Source of the DNA: Ferranicluibacter quercicola | GTDB lineage: Bacteria > Pseudomonadota > Alphaproteobacteria > Rhizobiales > Rhizobiaceae | Length of the DNA: 64,000 nt | Reading direction: 5' to 3' | Assembly (NCBI RefSeq): GCF_021168455.1 | Contig: NZ_JAJOZR010000008.1 | Coordinates: forward strand, 62,001-126,000 | Shown here: piece by piece, positions 57,526 to 64,000 of the stretch | How positions within the stretch are numbered: the first letter of the stretch is position 1 | Layout of the letters: each line of letters starts with the position of its first letter | The notes under the pieces: model-generated | What the model saw: the letters and a program-made list of their open reading frames with translations, nothing else | The model's database searches: none | Told to the model about the DNA's origin: nothing | Translations under genes and position numbers: made by a program

Positions 57526-59958
57526 ATGAAATTCACACTCTCCTGGCTCAAGGACCACCTTGATACCGACGCCTCGCTCGACGAGATCTGCACGCGCCTG
57601 ACGGCAATCGGGCTCGAGGTCGAGGATATCGACGACAAGGCGGCGTTCAAACCCTTCGTCATCGCCAAGGTCCTGTCCGCCGAAAAGCATCCGCAGGCCG
57701 ACAAGCTGAAGGTGCTGATGGTGGATACCGGTGCCGGGCAGCCGGTGCAGGTCGTCTGCGGTGCGCCGAATGCGCGCGCGGGCCTCATCGGGGCGTTTGC
57801 CGCGCCGGGCGCCTATGTGCCGGGGATCGATGTGACGCTGTCCGTCGGCACCATCCGCGGCGTGGAAAGCCGCGGCATGATGTGCTCGGAGCGCGAGCTG
57901 CAGATGTCCGACAGCCATGACGGCATCATCGACCTGCCGGCGGATGCGCCGGTCGGCACGAGCTTTGCCGCCTATGCCGGGCTCGACGACCCGATCATCG
58001 AGATCAACCTGACGCCGAACCGGCCGGATTGCACCAGCATTCACGGCATTGCCCGCGATCTCGCAGCCTCCGGCCTCGGCACGCTGAAGACGCAGCCGGC
58101 GCCCGCGTTCTCGACCGAGGGCGAGACGCCGGTCGAGGTCCGTCTTGACCTCGGCACCGACACGCATCTCTGCCCCGGCTTCGCGCTGCGCCTCGTGCGC
58201 GGCGTGAGGAACGGCCCGAGCCCCGCCTGGATGCAGAAGCGGCTGCTCGCCATCGGCCTGCGCCCCATCAACGCGCTGGTCGATATCACCAACTACATGA
58301 CCTTCGACCGGGGGCGGCCGATGCACGTCTTCGATGCCGCCAAGGTGAAGGGCGATCTCACCGTGCGCCGCGCCGTCGAGGGGGAAACCATTCTCGCGCT
58401 CGACCAGCGGACCTACACGCTGACGCCGAACACGGTCGTCATCGCCGACGAGAACGGTCTGGAATCGATCGGCGGCGTCATGGGCGGCGAGCATTCCGGC
58501 TGCGACGAGACCACCACCGACGTGCTGATCGAATCGGCCCTCTGGGACCCGATGAACATCGCCCGTACCGGCCGCAGCCTGGGGATCATCACCGATGCGC
58601 GCTACCGTTTCGAGCGGGGCGTCGATCCGGCCTATATGGTGCCGGGGCTCGACCGCACGACGGAGCTCGTGCTGGAGCTGTGCGGCGGCACGCCGGCCGC
58701 GGCGCGTATCGTGGACGGGCCGAAAACGACGCCGAAAACCGTCGATTTCCCGGTGTCCGAGGTCAAGCGCCTGACGGGGCTGGAGGTCGGCGCCGCGGAG
58801 AGCGTCGCCATTCTGCGCGGCCTCGGCTTTGCTGTCGAGAACGGCGCGGACGACGGGCGCTTCACCGTGACGGTTCCCTCCTGGCGTCCCGATGTGGATG
58901 GCAAGGCCGATCTGGTCGAGGAGGTCATGCGCATCCACGGGGTCGATCATATCCGACCGGTCCCGCTTGAGCGCGACGTCTCCGTCAACACCCGCATCCT
59001 CACGACGCTGCAGATCCGCACGCGGTTGGCCAAGCGCGCACTTGCCGCCCGCGGCATGCTGGAGGCCGTCACCTGGTCCTTCATCCCGAAGGCGCAGGCG
59101 ACCCTTTTCGGCGGCGGCGCTCCGGCGCTGGCCCTGTCGAACCCGATTGCGGCCGATATGTCGGACATGCGGCCCTCGCTGCTGCCCGGCCTGCTGACCG
59201 CCGCCCAGCGCAATGCCGACAAGGGCTATGGCGACGTCGCGATCTTCGAGGTCTCCGGCACCTATGAGAACGACCGGCCCGAGGGCCAGCGGCGCGTTGC
59301 GGGCGGCATCCGTCGTGGCACGGCGAGCCTTTCCGGTGCCGGCCGCGCCTGGTCGAATGCAAGCCGCGGCAGCGGCAAGCCGGTGGATGTCTACGACGCC
59401 AAGGCCGATGCGCTGGCGGTGCTGGAAGCCTGCGGCGTGCCCATGGCCAATGTGCAGATCGAAGCGGGCGCCCCCGGCTGGTTCCATCCGGGCCGCTCCG
59501 GCACCATCAAATACGGTCCGAAGATCACGCTCGGCCACTTCGGCGAGTTTCATCCGAAGACGCTGGAGGCTCTCGACGTCTCAGGGGCGCTTGCCGGATT
59601 CGAAGTGTTCGTGGATGCCCTGCCCGAGCCGAAGAAGAAGGCAACCCGCACCAAGCCCGCGCTCGAGCTCTCACCGTTCCAGGCCGTGAAGCGCGACTTC
59701 GCCTTCGTGGTGGATCGCGCGGTCGAGGCTGCCGCCATCGTCAAGGCAGCCTCGGGTGCCGACCGCAAGCTGGTCGCAGGCGTCACCGTCTTCGACGTCT
59801 TCGAAGGTGCCGCGCTCGGCGAGGCCAAGAAGTCGGTCGCCGTCGAAGTCGTCATCCAGCCGGCCGACCGGACGCTGACAGACGAGGATTTCGAGGCCCT
59901 GACCGCGAAGATCGTCGCCAACGTCACCAAGACCACCGGCGGCGTGCTGCGCGGATAG
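57526..59958 (+). CDS. pheT: Phenylalanyl-tRNA synthetase beta subunit
   Basis: 810 residues: N-terminal tRNA-binding (EMAP-like) domain (VGTVLSAEKHPQADKLKVL-type region near 40-110), B3/B4 editing domain (about 200-400), B5 and the C-terminal ferredoxin-fold anticodon-binding domain (AVKRDFAFVVDRAVEAAAIV, ADRTLTDEDFEALTAKIV). It starts after an insertion that splits pheST, so its promoter may now lie within the acquired DNA. Confidence 0.96.
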   Translation: MKFTLSWLKDHLDTDASLDEICTRLTAIGLEVEDIDDKAAFKPFVIAKVLSAEKHPQADKLKVLMVDTGAGQPVQVVCGAPNARAGLIGAFAAPGAYVPGIDVTLSVGTIRGVESRGMMCSERELQMSDSHDGIIDLPADAPVGTSFAAYAGLDDPIIEINLTPNRPDCTSIHGIARDLAASGLGTLKTQPAPAFSTEGETPVEVRLDLGTDTHLCPGFALRLVRGVRNGPSPAWMQKRLLAIGLRPINALVDITNYMTFDRGRPMHVFDAAKVKGDLTVRRAVEGETILALDQRTYTLTPNTVVIADENGLESIGGVMGGEHSGCDETTTDVLIESALWDPMNIARTGRSLGIITDARYRFERGVDPAYMVPGLDRTTELVLELCGGTPAAARIVDGPKTTPKTVDFPVSEVKRLTGLEVGAAESVAILRGLGFAVENGADDGRFTVTVPSWRPDVDGKADLVEEVMRIHGVDHIRPVPLERDVSVNTRILTTLQIRTRLAKRALAARGMLEAVTWSFIPKAQATLFGGGAPALALSNPIAADMSDMRPSLLPGLLTAAQRNADKGYGDVAIFEVSGTYENDRPEGQRRVAGGIRRGTASLSGAGRAWSNASRGSGKPVDVYDAKADALAVLEACGVPMANVQIEAGAPGWFHPGRSGTIKYGPKITLGHFGEFHPKTLEALDVSGALAGFEVFVDALPEPKKKATRTKPALELSPFQAVKRDFAFVVDRAVEAAAIVKAASGADRKLVAGVTVFDVFEGAALGEAKKSVAVEVVIQPADRTLTDEDFEALTAKIVANVTKTTGGVLRG

Positions 59959-59990
59959 GCACAGCGTCAGAGCGCTGACGTCACCACCTC

Positions 59991-60026
59991 AAGCCCTCGG
60001 CGAACCCGGTTCGCCGAGGGCTTTTT
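59991..60026 (+). terminator. Terminator after pheT
   Basis: 14-bp stem AAGCCCTCGGCGAA/TTCGCCGAGGGCTT, 5-nt loop, T-run to 60026. It lies between convergent pheT and the GTPase gene. Confidence 0.88.
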
Positions 60027-60030
60027 CCTG

Positions 60031-61068
60031 TCACAGGCTTGCCGGAATAGCGGTGCGGACCTCGGCTTGCGTACCCATGAAGGCGGCAAAGGAGCGCTGG
60101 AGATCGCCCAGATCGCCATCGGTGATGAGCACCAGCAGGCTCGCCGTCTCGCACGGCCATGCGTCGAGGTGAAAGGGCGGATGGATCAGGTGCTGGACGC
60201 CGTGCACCACGACGGGCGATGCGGCCCCTTCCACATCGAGAATCCCCTTCAGCCGCAGGATGCGCGTGCCGTGGCGATGGACCAGCAGCGACAGCCAGAG
60301 CGAGAAGCGGGCCCAGGCAATGGGGCGATCCATCGTCAGCGACACAGCGCGGATCTCGCCGTGCCGGTTGCGGTCCGCGCCCCCGTGGTAATGGTCGCCA
60401 TGCCGGGCGGAGGCCACCCATCGCCGCGCTTCCGCCGGGCGGGAGGCGAGGTCGTGAATATCCTGCGTCAGCAGAGCGGCGACAGTGCCGCTGTCGTCAC
60501 CCGATGTCACGACGGCGGCAGGGTTGATCGCCTCAACGGCGATGCGCAGCGCATGGCACGCCTCGGCAGTTGCGAGATCGGTCTTGGTGAGGACGATGCG
60601 GTCGGCGAGCGCCACCTGACGGGCCGCCTCCTCGAAGGTCTCAAGATTGTGCAGGCCGTTCGGCACGTCGATCACCGTGACGACATTGCCGATGGCGAAA
60701 TGATATTTGAGCATCATGTCGGCGGCGAGCGTCGCGATGATCGGCGCGGGATCGGCAAGCCCCGTCGTTTCGATGACGAGACGGCGGAAGGGCGGAATGT
60801 CGCCGCGGGCGCGGCGCTCGAACAGCGCGAGCACGGCATCCTTCAGATCGCCGCGAACGGTACAGCAGACGCAACCGCTCTTCAGCAGCACGATATCGCC
60901 GTCGACAGACTGCACCAGGAGATGATCGAGGCCGATATCGCCGAACTCGTTGATGATCACGGCGGTGTCGGCGAGATCAGGCCCCGACAGCAGCCGGTTG
61001 AGGAGCGTCGTCTTGCCGGCGCCGAGAAAGCCGGTCAGCACGTTGGCGGTGATCAGCTCCCGCGTCAT
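60031..61068 (-). CDS. COG0523/CobW-type GTP-binding metallochaperone
   Basis: 345 residues. GTPase motifs: Walker A GFLGAGKTT (13-21), metal site GCVCCT (Cys66, Cys68, Cys69), IETTGLADP and TKTDL (G4). A His-rich run HGDHYHGG (223-230) may add metal sites. COG0523 proteins insert zinc, cobalt or other metals into client enzymes. It overlaps the small CxxC gene by 4 nt, and the deacetylase precedes that, so one of these may be its client. ATG 61068 is chosen over the longer frame. Confidence 0.88.
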   Translation of the reverse strand: MTRELITANVLTGFLGAGKTTLLNRLLSGPDLADTAVIINEFGDIGLDHLLVQSVDGDIVLLKSGCVCCTVRGDLKDAVLALFERRARGDIPPFRRLVIETTGLADPAPIIATLAADMMLKYHFAIGNVVTVIDVPNGLHNLETFEEAARQVALADRIVLTKTDLATAEACHALRIAVEAINPAAVVTSGDDSGTVAALLTQDIHDLASRPAEARRWVASARHGDHYHGGADRNRHGEIRAVSLTMDRPIAWARFSLWLSLLVHRHGTRILRLKGILDVEGAASPVVVHGVQHLIHPPFHLDAWPCETASLLVLITDGDLGDLQRSFAAFMGTQAEVRTAIPASL

Positions 61069-61361
61069 CCCGCCGCTTCCAGCCGCGCCATCAGGCCGAG
61101 ATCGAGCGGATCGAAGCGGCCGCCAAGGCTGTCGGCCGCCGGCCACAACGCGCCGAGATGATCGACCACGATGCTTTTGCCCGTCGGTCCGCGCAATACG
61201 AAACGATCGGCCCAGACCGACAGCTTCAGACCGCGGGCGGCGAGCACGCGGTTGGCGGCCGCCGCCTGCCGCATGCGCTCCGCAGCCGGCATGACGCGCG
61301 CCACGTCACCGCCCTGGCTCCAGTGGTCGGCATTGCTGAAGGCACCGCAGAGGCCGCACAT
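61065..61361 (-). CDS. Small CxxC protein in the deacetylase-GTPase operon
   Basis: 98 residues starting MCGLCGAFSNADHWSQGGDV: an N-terminal C-x2-C with a following Asp-His, then basic helices (MRQAAAANRVLAARGLKLSV) and a beta-rich end (VWADRFVLRGPTGKSIVVDH). It overlaps the GTPase gene by ATGA and begins 1 nt after the deacetylase stop. It is a conserved hypothetical; the CxxC/His start suggests metal binding. Confidence 0.75.
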   Translation of the reverse strand: MCGLCGAFSNADHWSQGGDVARVMPAAERMRQAAAANRVLAARGLKLSVWADRFVLRGPTGKSIVVDHLGALWPAADSLGGRFDPLDLGLMARLEAAG

Positions 61362-61362
61362 G

Positions 61363-62262
61363 TCAGGGCTTCGGCCGCTCCGCATCGGCGCGCGGGTAGC
61401 GCGTGGCGAAATCCTGTGCGATCTCCTCCATCGTCACGAATTTCACGCCTTCATAGCCTTTGAGCGTTTCGAACAGGCGTTCGTGCATCTTCAGCACATG
61501 CGGCCGGCCGGAAACGTCGGGGTGGATGGTGATCGGGAAAACGGCATAGTCGTAATTCTCGTAGACCCATTCGAACTGGTCGAGCCATTGCTGTTCCAGA
61601 TCGCGCGGGCTGACGAAGCCGTGGCTGTTGGGCGCGGCCTTGATGAACATCATCGGCGGGAGATCATCGAGGTTCCAGGAGGCGGGGATCTCGATCAGAT
61701 CCGTCTCCGGTCCCGCGACATAGGGCTTCATCCAGGTCGAGGGATGCTGCGAATAATCGATCTTCGTCCATTCGTCGCCAACGGTGACGTAATAGGGGAA
61801 GTGGTCGTTGTGCATCAGGGAGTGGTCGTAGAGAATGCCCTTTTCCTTCAGAAGCGCATTGGTCTTGGAGCCGAACTCCCACCAGGGCGCGACATAGCCG
61901 CGCGGCGGCCGGCCGGAGAGCTGCGTGATCAGATCGACGCATTTGTCGAAGATCGCCTCTTCCTGCTCCGGCGTCATGGCGATCGGGTTTTCGTGGCTGT
62001 AACCGTGCATGCCGATCTCGTGACCGGCGTCCGCCACCGCCTTCATCTCGTCCCAGAAGGTCTCGATGGAGTGGCCGGGAATGAACCAGGTGGTCTTGAT
62101 GCCCCATGTCTCGAACATCTTCAGCAGGCGGACGCTGCCGACCTTGCCGGCAAAGACGCCGCGCGAGATGTCGCAGGGGCTGTCCTCGCCGCCATAGGAG
62201 CCGAGCCAGCCGGCAACCGCATCCACATCGATGCCGTAGGAAACGAAGATCTCTTTCGCCAT
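61363..62262 (-). CDS. Polysaccharide deacetylase family protein (HpPgdA-like)
   Basis: 299 residues, NodB-type CE4 barrel of the HpPgdA branch: FVSYGIDVDAVAGWLGSYGG (catalytic Asp, then metal Asp), FIPGHSIETF, HGYSHENP (metal His), GYVAPWWEFG, ITIHPDVSGRP. Some members act on cyclic imides or allantoin rather than on chitin or peptidoglycan, so the substrate is open. It heads a tightly packed minus-strand operon with the CxxC protein and GTPase. Confidence 0.82.
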   Translation of the reverse strand: MAKEIFVSYGIDVDAVAGWLGSYGGEDSPCDISRGVFAGKVGSVRLLKMFETWGIKTTWFIPGHSIETFWDEMKAVADAGHEIGMHGYSHENPIAMTPEQEEAIFDKCVDLITQLSGRPPRGYVAPWWEFGSKTNALLKEKGILYDHSLMHNDHFPYYVTVGDEWTKIDYSQHPSTWMKPYVAGPETDLIEIPASWNLDDLPPMMFIKAAPNSHGFVSPRDLEQQWLDQFEWVYENYDYAVFPITIHPDVSGRPHVLKMHERLFETLKGYEGVKFVTMEEIAQDFATRYPRADAERPKP

Positions 62263-62325
62263 GGCGTTTTCCTTATCCGAAGCGCGTCGAAAGCGTCAGC
62301 TTAGACGGACGCGACCGCGCGTCAA

Positions 62326-63276
62326 CTATTCGCTGGCTTCGTTGAGCCGCTGGCAATCCTCGTCCGAGAGATCGATATCGGCGGATCTCGTCAGGCTCTG
62401 CAGCTGTTCGAGGCTCGTGGCACTGGCGATCGGCGCGGTGACGCCGCGGCGGGCCATGATCCAGGCCAGCGCGATCTCGGCCTGCGTCGCGTGCTTCTCC
62501 GCCGCGATGTCGTCGAGCGCACCGAGAATGCGCATGCCGCGGCCATCGAGATATTTCTCCACCCCCTTGCCACGCGCCTTGCCCTCGAGATCCTTGTGCG
62601 AGCGGTACTTGCCCGACAGGAAGCCGGAGGCGAGGCTGTAATAGGTGATGACGCCGATCTCCTCGGCGATGCACAGATTGCGCAGCGCGCCGTCGAAGCT
62701 CGCGCGGTCGTAGAGATTGTATTCCGGCTGGAGCACGTCGTAGCGCGGCAGGCCGTGTTCCGCGGCAACGTCGAGCGACTGGCGCAGCTGCCCCGCATCG
62801 AGATTGGAGGCGCCGACGGCGCGGATCTTGCCCTGCTTGACGAGGGCGTCATAGGCGCCCAGCGTTTCCTCGTAAGGCGTCTCGGCATCCGGCCAGTGCG
62901 AGAGGTAGAGATCGATATGGTCGGTGTTCAGCCGCAGCAGCGAATCGTCCACGGCCTTGCGGATCCACGTTTCCGAAAGCCCCTTCTTCCCTTCGCCCAT
63001 GTCGGAGCCGACCTTGGTGATGATGACGATCTCGTCGCGCGGACGCTTCGTCTGGCGCAGCCATTTGCCGATGATCGTCTCGGACTCGCCGCCCTGGTTG
63101 CCGGGCGCCCAGGCGGAATAGACGTCGGCCGTGTCGATGGCGTTGAAGCCGGCATCGAAGAAGGCGTCGAGCAGGCGGAAGGACGTGGTCTCGTCCGCGG
63201 TCCAGCCGAAGACATTGCCCCCGAACACCAGCGGCGCGATGGAAAGACCTGTACGGCCCAGATGTCTCTTTTCCAT
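62326..63276 (-). CDS. Aldo/keto reductase
   Basis: 316 residues with the AKR catalytic tetrad in place: Asp-Tyr in AIDTADVYSAW, Lys in IITKVGSDM, His in LYLSHWPDAE. Related to the YghZ/voltage-gated-channel-beta-like AKR group, which reduces aldehydes with NADPH. ATG 63276 (MEKRHLGRTGLSIAPLVFGG) is the family start; the longer frame is unlikely. It is divergent from the terminal oxidoreductase gene, 228 bp apart. Confidence 0.9.
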   Translation of the reverse strand: MEKRHLGRTGLSIAPLVFGGNVFGWTADETTSFRLLDAFFDAGFNAIDTADVYSAWAPGNQGGESETIIGKWLRQTKRPRDEIVIITKVGSDMGEGKKGLSETWIRKAVDDSLLRLNTDHIDLYLSHWPDAETPYEETLGAYDALVKQGKIRAVGASNLDAGQLRQSLDVAAEHGLPRYDVLQPEYNLYDRASFDGALRNLCIAEEIGVITYYSLASGFLSGKYRSHKDLEGKARGKGVEKYLDGRGMRILGALDDIAAEKHATQAEIALAWIMARRGVTAPIASATSLEQLQSLTRSADIDLSDEDCQRLNEASE

Positions 63277-63503
63277 GAAAACTCTCCGGTTTGGTCTCGG
63301 ATCGAACGGTTCAGGCCGCAGCCCAGCCTTCGACATAGGGGCGCCCGACACCGCCTGACAGGGTGCGCTTGGCAAAAGGTGCGGCCGGCATCGCAAAAGC
63401 CGCACCAGAAACATGGGGGAAGCGCGGCCATCCGCGGACCACGACACAGACAGTCCGCCGCGTCCATGGCATAGTCCGGCGCACAGTCAGGGAGAAGCAT
63501 GTC

Positions 63504-64000
63504 ATGTTGAGGTTCGGAATTCTGTCGACCGCCAAGATCGGTCGCGATGCGGTCGTTCCCGCCATCCAGGACGCGGAAAACTGCGTCGTCACCGCCATTG
63601 CCAGCCGCGACGGCGCCCGCGCCCGCGCCATGGCGGACCGTTTTTCCGTGCCGCACGCCTTTGCGAGCTATGAGGAGATGCTGGCCTCCGACGTGATCGA
63701 CGCCGTCTACATCCCCCTGCCGACCGCCCAGCATGTCGAATGGTCGATCCGGGCGGCGGAAGCCGGCAAGCATGTGCTCTGCGAAAAGCCGATCGCCCTG
63801 AAGGCAGCAGAGATCGACCGGCTGATCGAGGCGCGCGACCGCACCGGCGTCCTGATCTCGGAAGCCTATATGATCACCTACAGCCCCGTCTGGCACAAGG
63901 TCCGCGCGCTGCTCGCCGAAGGCGCGATCGGCCGGCTGCGGCATGTGCAGGGCGCCTTCACCTATTTCAATCGCGACCCGGCGAACATGCGCAACATTCC
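63504..64000 (+). CDS. Gfo/Idh/MocA family oxidoreductase, N-terminal part
   Basis: At least 165 residues before the window ends. It shows the NAD(P)-binding Rossmann start (MLRFGILSTAKIGRDAVVPA), the DAVYIPLPTAQH segment and the dehydrogenase signature CEKPIAL. Such enzymes oxidise or reduce sugars or inositol. GGAG lies upstream of ATG 63504. The C-terminal half is outside the window. Confidence 0.88.
   Translation, partial: MLRFGILSTAKIGRDAVVPAIQDAENCVVTAIASRDGARARAMADRFSVPHAFASYEEMLASDVIDAVYIPLPTAQHVEWSIRAAEAGKHVLCEKPIALKAAEIDRLIEARDRTGVLISEAYMITYSPVWHKVRALLAEGAIGRLRHVQGAFTYFNRDPANMRNI

Noticed and set aside
57424..59553. A 709-codon open frame opposite pheT
   Set aside because: Antisense to pheT, no motif, His/Arg/Gly-rich; it runs across the pheT start.
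1..64000. tRNA, rRNA, riboswitch, CRISPR, prophage or insertion sequence
   Set aside because: The intergenic gaps were read for tRNA cloverleaf-like and CCA-end features, direct-repeat arrays, transposase motifs and known leader structures. None could be supported; a covariance-model search would be needed to exclude small RNAs.

Overview
The window is a stretch of high-GC alphaproteobacterial chromosome, most like the Rhizobiaceae (Rhizobium, Agrobacterium, Shinella, Ensifer). This is inferred from gene content and order: irr-fabA-fabB-fabI beside pnp, an mbfA gene under an Irr box, a PhnF-controlled phn operon, ugpBAEC, a transglutaminase-like cysteine protease and several small alphaproteobacterial membrane proteins. 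It carries about 70 protein genes. I see no rRNA, tRNA, CRISPR array, prophage or insertion sequence.

Region 1 (1-11.5 kb), phosphonate use. After the tail of a sugar-binding protein and a DeoR regulator come phnF (minus strand) and the divergent C-P lyase genes phnGHIJKL with a hexapeptide acetyltransferase, then phnCDE (transport) and phnM. PhnJ keeps all four diagnostic cysteines. I read two PHO-box-like sites (before phnG and before phnC) and a HutC/PhnF-type operator between phnF and phnG. phnN, phnP and a second phnE are not here.

Region 2 (11.5-19.2 kb), stress and housekeeping: peroxiredoxin, a DUF922 protein, two overlapping tiny membrane proteins, type II NADH dehydrogenase, DUF1328 and Pmp3-type peptides, a flavoprotein, a YdcF protein and a TRIC-like channel.

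Region 3 (19.2-36.9 kb), core genes: irr, fabA-fabB-fabI, an rRNA methyltransferase, and rbfA-truB-(histidine kinase)-rpsO-pnp. After a synteny break come a glutamine amidotransferase, a pentapeptide-repeat protein, a GFA protein, a ccdAB toxin-antitoxin pair, a DUF1508 protein, lepA, and an XRE-cupin/GNAT pair.

Region 4 (36.9-49.9 kb): an OmpA-type lipoprotein, the EF-P module (epmA-epmB divergent from efp), small stress proteins, mbfA with a perfect Irr box, a transglutaminase-like protease, and the ugpBAEC glycerol-3-phosphate transporter with tandem PHO-like repeats and a TIM-barrel gene at its end.

Region 5 (49.9-64 kb): infC with an ATT start, a three-gene glycosyltransferase/flippase cassette, rpmI-rplT, pheS and pheT. 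Between pheS and pheT lie a brnTA toxin-antitoxin pair, a degenerate copy of the pheS 3' end and an A+T-rich gene of unknown function; this is the clearest mobile or accessory insertion in the window. The last part is a deacetylase / CxxC small protein / COG0523 GTPase operon, an aldo-keto reductase and the start of a Gfo/Idh/MocA oxidoreductase.

Two control themes link distant parts. Phosphate limitation probably controls phn and ugp through PhoB. Iron status probably controls mbfA through Irr, which is encoded in the same window.
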